53,076 bases of DNA from Chloroflexi bacterium TSY (lineage in GTDB: Bacteria; Chloroflexota; Anaerolineae; Caldilineales; Caldilineaceae), in the NCBI GenBank assembly GCA_019217005.1, contig JAHBNG010000105.1:1-53076 (forward strand), given 5' to 3'. Positions 45,485 to 53,076 of this stretch are shown here, one piece after another. The position numbers and the translations under genes were made by a program. Position 1 is the first letter of the stretch. Each line of letters opens with the position of its first letter. The notes under the pieces were generated by a model. The model did not search any database. It was not told the origin of the DNA and saw nothing but the letters and a program-made list of their open reading frames with translations.

Positions 45485-46777
45485 GGCCAATCCAAAAAAT
45501 AAAATATACGCGAGAAGGTGTTAAACTAGCTCTCCAAAAGGAGCAAAAATGACAATCTCGCCAGAAATGGTTGAAGTCTTGAAAGAGACGAAGGCCATGT
45601 TAAGTGGATACGAAAGAAGGCACTTCATGGCCCAAACGGTCAAAACGATATGCGAAGGGAGTCCGACGAAAGCAGAACGAGAGTTGGGCTGGAATCGGGC
45701 GACGATAGCCAAAGCCCTGGAAGAACTAGAAGGCGGCTTCTGTTATGTCGACCAAAGCCACCGACGTGGTCGCAAAAGCCGAAGACCATATCCCCACTTT
45801 ACTGGCCGATATGGTTGAAATCGCCGATCAATTCAGCCAGACCGATCCCACCTTCGACCCCAATTGTACACTCGACTAACCGCCGCCGAAATGCGTACCC
45901 AGCTCATCGAGCAGAAAGGATACACAGATGAGGAATTGCCTGGCGAAGAGGCCATCCGCTTGAAGCTCAATGAGTTAGGCTATGGCTCAAACCGGGTCAA
46001 AAAAAGTCAACCAGTGAAAAAGATCCCAGAGACCGATGCGATCTTTGATAGAATTCATCAGATCAATCAAGAAGCGGATGCAGACGAGACGGTTCTGCGC
46101 CTCTCTTGGGATGCCAAAGCGACGATTTTACTTGACCGTTTCTCGAGAGAAGGGATAAGTCGAGTGGTTGTCAAAGCGCTCGATCATGACTTTCAAGATA
46201 AGAAGACCGAGAAAGTCACTCCTTTGGCATTTACCTCCCTTCAACCAAGGAACTCTTTCTTTACTTGACTCAGTCGAAAGTGACTAGTGACTGTATTGTC
46301 GACTGCCTGATTGATTTTTGGGAAAGCGTACGTGAACACTTTCCTCACGTCAAGACCCTCGTGATCAATCAGGACAATGGTCCCGAAAATCATACCCGTC
46401 GGACTCAGTTTATGTATCGTCTCACTCAGTTTGTTGAGCACTATCGTCTCTCTATTCAGCTCGCCTGCTACCCTCCTTATCACAGTAAATACAACCCCAT
46501 CGAACGGGTTTGGGGCCATCTTGAAAACACTGGAACGGTTCTCTTCTCGATTCTCTTGAGACCGTTCTCAATTTTGCCCGTTCTTTTCGCTTTAACCAAC
46601 TACAACCCTTCGTTCACCTGAATTCCACTCTTTATGAGACCGGCGTCAAACTCACTCAGAAAGAGATGGACCGTTTGGCACAACGCTTCCAACGTTTACC
46701 TGGTTTAGAAAAATGGTTTGTCCTTATTCCCCCTCTCCATTCTCTCGTTCGCGTATAATTATTTTTTTGGTTTAGCC
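45485..46777 (+). mobile_element. ISAzo13-like insertion sequence, copy 2 (1293 bp)
   Basis: Same terminal repeats as copy 1 (GGCCAATCCAAAAAATAAAA at the left; the right end finishes TTTGGTTTAGCC). It is flanked by CCA at 45482-45484 and 46778-46780, a 3-bp duplication of the effector sequence. It differs from copy 1 at about ten positions, including a 4-base shortening of the T-rich right end. The insertion is in the leader of effector 2. Confidence 0.92.
45549..46758 (+). pseudogene. ISAzo13-type DDE transposase of copy 2, frameshifted
   Basis: It has the same protein as copy 1, also in several frames. Shared shifts lie near 45775 (CGCAAAAGCC) and 46223 (CACTCCTTTGG). This copy has the extra A that keeps KKSQPVKKIPETDAIFDRIH open, but lacks a T near 45853 (ACCTTCGACCCC) and an A near 46524 (GAAAACACTGG, which destroys LEKHWNGSLL). 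A single change makes TSDC instead of TSDF. Neither copy encodes an intact transposase, so mobility would need help or recoding. Confidence 0.85.
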
Positions 46778-48323
46778 CCAGTGATAAGTACGAGTGTGAG
46801 GCAGATCGGGTGGCGGAACAGGTGTTGCGGATGCCGACATCGCAAATTCGCAAGAAACCGACTTGACCGCTGAAGACGAATCCCTCGTGTGGGGAGACCG
46901 AAGCCGAGGTAGATGATGAAATCATTCGACCCAGCCCCGTCATCTCATCCGTCATTCGCGCCAGTCAAAGCCAGGGCATGGCTCCCCAGAGTCCCAATGT
47001 TTCTCCTCGATTTGAGGGGCGACTTAATCATCTGAGCGGCGGTGGGCAACTATTATCCGGAGCCACGCGAGCCTTCTTTGAACCCCGTTTTGGCTATGAC
47101 TTCAGCCGGGTTCGTTTGCACCACAATGCGCAGGCCGCGGCGCTGGCCAAAACCATCAATGCACGCGCCTTTACCATCGGGCACGAAATTGTCTTTGGTG
47201 CAGGACAATATGTACCGCAGTCAGCAGAGGGTCAAAAACTGCTGGCGCATGAGTTGACGCATGTGGTGCAGCAGAAGAATCGAACCGCGTTGAGGTCTGA
47301 AACACAAGTAGGCATACTCCACCGAGCCCCTGAGACAGAGGAGGCGACATTCCCTTTTGCGGGCATGCCCGCAAAATGTAAGCGATCGAGCACAAAAGAA
47401 CCTCCATCAGGTCCTGCTGCACGCAACAATTACCGTGTTAGAGTGTGTGTAGACACTAATGAGCTATTCGTTGAGGATCTTAGGCCACCTCACAAGCAAC
47501 GCTTTCATACCTTGGTTGTTACGGGTGGGGAGAAAACGCCGACGCCGAAAGGACGATTTCGACTGAAACAATGGGAGAAGGACTATACAACACCACGCTG
47601 GAGAGAGCAATCCTGCACTCCATGGAGCGAAGACACGCTAGGCCGCAATGTATTTGGCCCCTATATCATTCGCTTCAAAGGCGGATATTTCATACACGGT
47701 ACCGTAGGCCCGGGGATAAGTCCTATAACGTTGAACGGTATTGCCATGGGCAATCTTGCAGGATCTCACGGCTGTATTCGGGTTGCGAATAATGATTTGG
47801 TAGACCTGCACGACGGTTTGTTGAGCAACCCAAAAGGTACGCAACTCATCGTAACAACGTGTGGAACACCGCCTGAAGCCGATGTCGAGTTAATTCCGAG
47901 AGCTACACTTGCCTTTGAAGATGAGATAAAAGGAGGGTTTGATACCGAATTACGACTGTTTCTACCAACATTGCTTGAACGGCGTCTCCAGCCATTCGTA
48001 CATATGGGTATCGGTACCGGAGGGATAACCGGTGGCGTAGGTACAAGTATCGATCCCTTCGCTGATCTATCTATATTCCTGGCTGGAAAGGCCGGATTCC
48101 GAACCGAGTGGTTCACGTCTCTTGAGGTAGGCGGTGGACTCGAAGCGGGCTGGGCTTTCGGCAAGTCACGCGCTCTGCGACTCGGCATCGGCTGGGACAT
48201 ATGGCAACAGCTTGATGAGGACAGGAAACGTCAACACCTTTTGAATTTCTTTCTCGGCGCTCGGTTTTAGAACAGAAAGTAGAGTGATTTTCTCAGAGAA
48301 AGGGGAAAGCCGGGTAGGCACTA

Positions 48324-48660
48324 ATGACTTTAGCGCAAGAGCATCTCAAAAGCAACAAACGGTTGCTCCCATCAGCAATAAACGGACAGAATAAGGCCAT
48401 TCATCCGGCTACAGACCTGTGCCCCATTTTACGTCTCCATCAGAGCATTGGCAACCGAGCTGTCGGGCAAGTGCTGCAAACAGAGTTGACTATCGGTCAC
48501 CGGACGATGAGTATGAGCGCAAGGCACATCGGGTGACGGAACAGGTACTCCAGATGCCGATGCCAAAAATTAGCACAGGGCACTATGCACCGCAAATGTA
48601 AGAGGGCCAACGACTGCCAATGCCTGAGTTGATATGTGCCAAGCAGCAGGCAAGAAAGTA
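48324..48660 (+). pseudogene. Remnant of a DUF4157 eCIS effector
   Basis: A decayed cargo gene. It starts at 48324 (MTLAQEHLKSNKRLL) and has the leader PILRLHQSIGNRAVGQVLQT then ELTIG. After a frame change near 48499 it continues SPDDEYERKAHRVTEQVLQM. A stop at 48599-48601 is followed in frame by EGQRLPMPELICAKQQARK. This lines up with EGQKLLAHELTHVVQQA of the intact neighbours, so the HExxH motif has become PELIC. Most of the DUF4157 domain between leader and this motif is deleted, and no payload follows. The 150 bases up to 48815 hold nothing else I can identify. Confidence 0.7.
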
Positions 48661-48815
48661 TGAGAACGTCCACAGTAGAACAGATTATTCAATAGATCAG
48701 GTGCCATAACTTATTTCTATCGGAGGTAGTATTGCCACCACAGCACGAAGGCGTGGTGCTTTCAGATGTACGACTACTACTGGTTTGGAAATGGCATTGA
48801 GGAATCTTATCTATT

Positions 48816-51293
48816 ATGAGAAAGCTGTCTATAATTACTGAATGCCAACTCGCAAAAGGGGAGAGCTGGCCAACGCAAAAACCATCTGTAAATCCAGCGC
48901 AAGCCTATGCTTCGGCATCGCCTATCGCCCACCTGCAAAGAACTCTCGGCAATCGGGCTATTGGCCGATTGCTGCGGTCGCAGCCGCCCATCAATTGCCT
49001 AGAGAATGAGTACGAGCCGCACATAGTTCCATCTGATCCACAGACTCGTTTTGGAATCCTCCGCTCCCCAGGACAACCCCTTCCCCAATCAGAACGCCAA
49101 TTCTTTGAACCGCAATTTGCACACGATTTCAGTCGGGTGCGATTACATACGGATCGGGCTGCAGCCGACTGTGCGCGTCAAGTAAACGCCCGTGCTTTTA
49201 CGATCGGACAAGACATAGTGTTCGGCGATAGACAGTTTGCACCAAGAACAACAGAAGGACAAAAGCTGCTTGCTCATGAATTGACGCACGTCGTTCAACA
49301 AGCCGGCACACGAGGCTTGGTGCAACGGAAAAAGATGGTGAATTTAGGTGTTGAGGTTCCCCAAACTGCTGTCGATTTCAAGCCCAAATACAGATATCCC
49401 TGGCAAAACCCACACCTTCGTGCGACGATTTATCCCCATCGCGAAAAGGAACTGAGAGACTTCTTGCGTACGTACAAAGAGATCGAACTCTATCAAGAAA
49501 TCGAACAGTTGCAAAACAATGAGGCTGGACGCGCTCGTCTGGCTACGATAGCAGAAGAGATCGGGAAGGAGCGAAGCTGGATGACGGCGGACCTGTCGAC
49601 TGCCAGGACCGCCCAATCCAAAGCAAGACGTGCGCTGCGCGCCCATCGCCGCACGCGCAGCACATTTTTTGGTACGAAGCATCTGAAAGAGCTCCGTGCA
49701 AAACGGGCAAAACTCGCAAGGGAGATGAGAACACTACGAAGCTTTAGACGCTATCCGAAATGGCTGCGTTACATGGTGATTCATTTCTCGGGAATGCGCT
49801 ACAAAATTGCCCATGGTTCATGGGCGTCACCACAAAAATTGCTCAAGATACTCAAACGCCAAGAAGTTAGCGAGAAGATCCAGGCCGCTTCAGAGGAAAC
49901 CGTTGCCGAGTCTGCAGAGAAGGTTATTGATGACTTGAAAAACGAGAGGAACCAGACAAAAAGCAGAAAACGAATTCGCGCAATCAATGCCCAAATCAGC
50001 CAGTTGAACGCTCCACAAATAGCGGTCGAGCGGATATTGGGTAAGAAGCCACACTTAAAGGAGCGCTTCGAACGACTCCAACGGCTTGAAAGAGAGATTG
50101 ATGAACTTGCAGTAGAGATTGCCCAGCCTAGAATAGCGAAAACAGACACTGATCTACACCTGCGCAATATTAAGCGTCGGCAGCAATTACAGGCCGAAAC
50201 CCAAGCTATCGAACGTCAGATCGGTAGCAGACGGCTAAGGAATATTCGATATCGCATGAAGTGGGCAGAACAGGTTCGACGACAAGCAGTTTTGAAGTAT
50301 GAGATTAAGCAGGCAATTGCGCGCATCCCCCCCAATGATTTTGAGGCTCTCGGAGTCTTGAAAGCGATGAAAGACGTTTTTCCAAGCTGGGTTTGGCAGG
50401 AGATCGTCCGTCACACGCGGCTTCGGCAGGATGTTACCAGCCCAGGGTGGGAGCACTTAACCCCTGCGGAGAAGCGTGCCAGAGCAAAAAGAGATCCGGT
50501 TACGAAACGCTGGCGATCGATCATGTACGCGTGGCGCAAGAATATTACCCAATGGCGAAAAAAGCATAGCCAAGATCTATCCTTAGTGGTAACACGCTTA
50601 GTGTGTAATGAGGTTGCCGAGCACGCCCAACACGTCCGGGGGGTAAAGCCCGCAGGGGGATTAACGGCAAAGACACAATGGTATCGCGGTCAGGCATTGG
50701 CCATGGCTCCGGGCATCGGTCAAGAACCAATCCAGTGGTCTATCTTGCCTAGCTATTTTAAGCGCCCGACTTCTGTCGAAGACTTTACACCGAAGGGGCA
50801 GTCAGGTGCGAGCATCTTCTGGTTAGCGTGGCGTTCCAAGCCACCTGGTAACTGGTCCATTGCAAGACCTCTGCGAGGGGTAGCATTCAAAACCGAAAAG
50901 GGTGAGACGATCAAAGATGGAAAGTTTGACCAATTTGAAGGTTGGACGTATCACATCAAGAACAACGAAATCTCTCGAACCGCAACCGGCAGTAGTCCAG
51001 GTAGACGCACACACGCAGACGAGCCGAATGTGCTCAAGGAATGGTTAGGTTGGACCCATGAGGCCACTGTGGTCGAGGTGGCACAATTAGGAAGGCGTAA
51101 AGTGGTGCTCACGTTTGAAACTGGCCAAATCGGTTTACGCACCCGCGAGTATCAGAGTCTGGTCAACAAATGGAACATCTTTGTCGGCTATGTACCCCCC
51201 GGAAAAGCGTCAGCAGCGCTAGATGAGAAATTAAAACAGATCTTGTCCGGACGTTCTGCAGGACGTTCTGCACTAGGAACACAGACCCCTTAA
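48816..51293 (+). CDS. DUF4157 eCIS effector 4, coiled-coil protein with unrecognised C-terminal payload
   Basis: An 825-residue protein. The leader is partial: AHLQRTLGNRAIGRLLRSQP is present, but the EADRVADQV segment is replaced by NEYEPHIVPSDPQTRF. DUF4157 spans about 80-165 (FAHDFSRVRLHTDR, FTIGQDIVFGDRQFAP, LAHELTHVVQQAG). Residues 200-500 are strongly helical and charged, with long predicted coiled coils (ERFERLQRLEREIDELAVEI), many Arg and Lys, and a hydrophobic patch RYPKWLRYMVIHFSGMRYKI. The C-terminal 270 residues look like a separate globular domain (TRLVCNEVAEHAQHVRGVKP, TKTQWYRGQALAMAP-like, SIFWLAWRSKPPGNW, HEATVVEVAQLGRRKVVLTF). I recognise no enzyme family. No start-site signal is obvious at 48816. 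The frame is intact. Confidence 0.75.
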   Translation: MRKLSIITECQLAKGESWPTQKPSVNPAQAYASASPIAHLQRTLGNRAIGRLLRSQPPINCLENEYEPHIVPSDPQTRFGILRSPGQPLPQSERQFFEPQFAHDFSRVRLHTDRAAADCARQVNARAFTIGQDIVFGDRQFAPRTTEGQKLLAHELTHVVQQAGTRGLVQRKKMVNLGVEVPQTAVDFKPKYRYPWQNPHLRATIYPHREKELRDFLRTYKEIELYQEIEQLQNNEAGRARLATIAEEIGKERSWMTADLSTARTAQSKARRALRAHRRTRSTFFGTKHLKELRAKRAKLAREMRTLRSFRRYPKWLRYMVIHFSGMRYKIAHGSWASPQKLLKILKRQEVSEKIQAASEETVAESAEKVIDDLKNERNQTKSRKRIRAINAQISQLNAPQIAVERILGKKPHLKERFERLQRLEREIDELAVEIAQPRIAKTDTDLHLRNIKRRQQLQAETQAIERQIGSRRLRNIRYRMKWAEQVRRQAVLKYEIKQAIARIPPNDFEALGVLKAMKDVFPSWVWQEIVRHTRLRQDVTSPGWEHLTPAEKRARAKRDPVTKRWRSIMYAWRKNITQWRKKHSQDLSLVVTRLVCNEVAEHAQHVRGVKPAGGLTAKTQWYRGQALAMAPGIGQEPIQWSILPSYFKRPTSVEDFTPKGQSGASIFWLAWRSKPPGNWSIARPLRGVAFKTEKGETIKDGKFDQFEGWTYHIKNNEISRTATGSSPGRRTHADEPNVLKEWLGWTHEATVVEVAQLGRRKVVLTFETGQIGLRTREYQSLVNKWNIFVGYVPPGKASAALDEKLKQILSGRSAGRSALGTQTP

Positions 51294-51328
51294 CGATACC
51301 TGTTGAGAAGATATTCTTGAAGATTCCT

Positions 51329-52906
51329 ATGGGATATACCTATTTGGAGACTACGAAAGCGATGATGAAAACAAGGTCAGTTACCCAAACATCTGGAGAG
51401 ACTAAGGAACAAATCACTGGGCGAAATGTAAAGGTGTCACCCTTCACCCAACAACACCCCATATTGAATCTGCAACAAACTGTCGGCAACCAAACAGTTG
51501 GTCGTCTGTTACATGCTGGCCTCATACAGCCCAAGCTCACAATTGGTCAACCCAATGATAAATATGAGCAGGAAGCGGACCGGGTGGCTGACGCAGTGAT
51601 GCAGATGGCCGATCCCAATGGCGTTGGAGCACAGGAATTCAAAGATAGGGGGGAACTGCTCCAGAAAAAGGGAACTTCGCCCCCTGCATCTGCTACACCA
51701 CCTGCTCTCGAGGCTCGTATTCAGGCAGCGCGCGTCGGTGGCCATCCCTTATCGACAGCCATGCGCGCCTTTTTTGAACCGCGGTTTGGATATGATTTTT
51801 CCGGTGTACGTGTTCATACCGATGCACGCGCAGCTAGGGCGGCCCAAGAGATCCAGGCCCAAGCCTTCACGATGAATCAAAACATCGTGTTTGGTCAGGG
51901 GCAATATGCCTGGAACACAAACCGGGGTAGGCGGTTGCTGGCGCACGAGTTAACGCATGTGATACAGCAAGAGTCGAATCGCATCGAGCCGCGCATACAG
52001 CGCACGTATCGTCTTACGGAACTCCTCCAGTCTCAGCATAGTGCGCGCCGATCTAATCCTGTGGCGACTAGCCCAAATGTCTATTTCTATCCAGGTTCCT
52101 CTAGGAATACCGCAAATCGGCGTGCGCTGGTGATTGCGGGCATTCATGGCAATGAAATGAGTGCTTGGCAGATGGGTGCCCATGTCAATCAGCAATTGGT
52201 AGCCTCTGTCCATCCAGATTTTCACACGATCGTGATTCCCCGCGCCAACCCAACGAGTGGACGGGGAGCCGGAAGTCGGCGGGCGGGAACTCGCGTAGCA
52301 GATCTAAATCGGGAATTCGGTGCCAGCTACACAAGCCCCAATCCACATGCTCAACGGATAACCACCATCGTCAATGAATTCGATCCCGAACGAATTTTGA
52401 GTATCCATGCCATCCAGTCCACATCGCTAGCGGGAATCTTTCTGGACCCAATTCATACCGGCACTTATCCACCTGTCGGTACGGCAGCCGAACGACAGCG
52501 TGCGTTCGTTGGCGATCCACGCAATTTGGCCGCTATGCAGCTCACAGAATCTATGATCCAGCAGGTACGCGGGGCAGGACGTGGCCGTGGTCGATATACC
52601 CGGGGGAATGTACCTGGCGCAAAAACGGTACGTTCAACGAGGGAACGATTTCCCGCTAGTGCATATCCAACACCGCCCGGCGGAGATTCGCCATTTAGCT
52701 TGATCTATCCACAACAGGCCCAAGTCGGTAGCTCATTAGGAACCTGGGCATCTGGTTTAGGCAAAACCGTCGTGACGATTGAAATACCTGGACAACAAGC
52801 TCGTCCGCGCATTTGGCGCGCCTTTCTGCCTGCGGTTTGGCGCTTTCTGCAAATTCCAGCGGCATCTTCTTCAGCAGCGGCTGGCTCAGGCTCAGGGACT
52901 CCGTGA
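51329..52906 (+). CDS. DUF4157 eCIS effector 5 with M14-family carboxypeptidase payload
   Basis: A protein of about 525 residues. The leader is ILNLQQTVGNQTVGRLLHAG, then KLTIGQPNDKYEQEADRVAD. DUF4157 spans residues 125-215 with RAFFEPRFGYDFSGVRVHTD and LAHELTHVIQQ. The C-terminal 290 residues are an M14 zinc carboxypeptidase of the MpaA / succinylglutamate desuccinylase-like type. Zinc ligands are HGNE in VIAGIHGNEMSAW (about residue 272) and the His in ILSIHAIQS (about 358). A substrate-binding RVADLNREF (about 326) and the catalytic Glu in VVTIEIPG (about 484) are also present. MpaA-like enzymes cleave murein peptides. The frame opens twelve bases earlier at TTG; no ribosome-binding site decides the start. 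The remaining 170 bases of the window after it hold only a possible 26-residue frame. Confidence 0.85.
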   Translation: MGYTYLETTKAMMKTRSVTQTSGETKEQITGRNVKVSPFTQQHPILNLQQTVGNQTVGRLLHAGLIQPKLTIGQPNDKYEQEADRVADAVMQMADPNGVGAQEFKDRGELLQKKGTSPPASATPPALEARIQAARVGGHPLSTAMRAFFEPRFGYDFSGVRVHTDARAARAAQEIQAQAFTMNQNIVFGQGQYAWNTNRGRRLLAHELTHVIQQESNRIEPRIQRTYRLTELLQSQHSARRSNPVATSPNVYFYPGSSRNTANRRALVIAGIHGNEMSAWQMGAHVNQQLVASVHPDFHTIVIPRANPTSGRGAGSRRAGTRVADLNREFGASYTSPNPHAQRITTIVNEFDPERILSIHAIQSTSLAGIFLDPIHTGTYPPVGTAAERQRAFVGDPRNLAAMQLTESMIQQVRGAGRGRGRYTRGNVPGAKTVRSTRERFPASAYPTPPGGDSPFSLIYPQQAQVGSSLGTWASGLGKTVVTIEIPGQQARPRIWRAFLPAVWRFLQIPAASSSAAAGSGSGTP

Positions 52907-53076
52907 CACGAGAGAAGATAGATGCCCACATTTGTGTTAATGGAAGAGAGATCGTCAACGAGCTTCCGCTCCAAACCATTGTGGGGGTGGTTCATTTTAG
53001 CTGGATAGATAGGTTTATACTTTTACTCGATAGTTGTATTTTGAGCAGGTGCCGGATTTGACAAAGTCAAAATTAA

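Larger units (their letters stand above)
45271..48270 (+). pseudogene. DUF4157 eCIS effector 2 with L,D-transpeptidase (YkuD) payload, interrupted by an IS and a stop codon
   Basis: The gene starts at 45271 and reaches LQQTVGNRSVGRLLQAKLTVGSP, where the second ISAzo13-like element is inserted. Removing it and one 3-bp repeat continues exactly in frame as SDKYECEADRVAEQVLRMPTSQ. A TGA at 46864-46866 follows (KKPT-stop-PLKTNPSCGETEAEV), in the same frame as the rest. From 46978 a 430-residue product is open: DUF4157 with FGYDFSRVRLHHN and LAHELTHVVQQ (about residue 92), then a YkuD-type domain (RVRVCVDTNELFVEDLR, PTPKGRFRL, FIHGT near 238, GSHGCIRVANNDLVDL near 261-276). The catalytic Cys and His are present. 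The last 120 residues are beta-rich and end LLNFFLGARF. Such domains form or hijack peptidoglycan cross-links. Confidence 0.82.

Noticed and set aside
52813..53061. Open frame of 82 codons at the window end
   Set aside because: It overlaps the end of effector 5 in another frame, has no start signal and resembles nothing known.
1..53076. CRISPR arrays, tRNA or rRNA genes
   Set aside because: I saw no regularly spaced repeats, no tRNA cloverleaf and no rRNA segments on either strand by reading.

Overview
The window is about 53 kb of bacterial DNA of moderate GC. The mix of genes suggests an environmental Chloroflexota-like bacterium: an environmental extracellular contractile injection system (eCIS), ISAzo13-like and IS1380-like elements, and many small DUF4386, DUF6326 and CPBP membrane proteins. 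There is no rRNA or other marker gene, so this assignment is inference with low to moderate confidence.

Region 1 (1-16.4 kb) is a run of genes all read on the minus strand. They encode small membrane proteins (two of them paralogues), an SDR, a quinone-oxidoreductase-like MDR, two alpha/beta hydrolases, an MBL-fold hydrolase, an ATC-hydrolase-like protein, a CPBP protease, a lipoprotein aspartyl protease, an acyltransferase-3 and a SnoaL-like protein. Three integron attC-like sites (973-1047, 2268-2366, 10489-10560) lie between them in the same orientation, with no integrase in view. This looks like integron-cassette remnants inside an accessory region. At least six of these genes are damaged by nonsense codons (TAG, TAA and TGA all occur), frameshifts or a deletion.

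Region 2 (16.4-17.7 kb) is an ISAzo13-like insertion sequence with a 3-bp target duplication. A second, nearly identical copy sits at 45.5-46.8 kb.

Region 3 (17.9-43.5 kb, plus strand) is an eCIS particle locus. In order it encodes an AAA+ ATPase, a DUF4255 cap protein, one sheath, one tube, a zinc-ribbon assembly-type protein, a DUF6760 protein, a low-complexity protein, a CIS tube/LysM adaptor, a LysM protein, gpD-like hub, gpV-like spike, a possible spike tip, an Ig-like protein, gp25, gpJ, a gpI/beta-propeller protein (split by an IS1380-like element), a DUF6519 protein, a very large secreted VWA/LysM protein and a fibre-like protein.

Region 4 (43.6-52.9 kb) is a cargo cassette of five tandem DUF4157 proteins that share an N-terminal leader. 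Recognisable payloads are an L,D-transpeptidase-like (YkuD) domain, an M14 metallocarboxypeptidase and a possible permuted papain-like domain; one payload is unrecognised and one gene is only a remnant. The recognised payloads point to peptidoglycan as a target.

The eCIS looks partly decayed. The ATPase, DUF6760, CIS-tube adaptor, gpI protein and two effectors carry frameshifts, deletions, IS insertions or nonsense codons. Some one-base shifts lie in short homopolymers and could be assembly errors. The IS insertions with exact target duplications cannot be. A 71-bp palindromic element occurs three times, each directly upstream of a start codon and in the same orientation relative to that gene.
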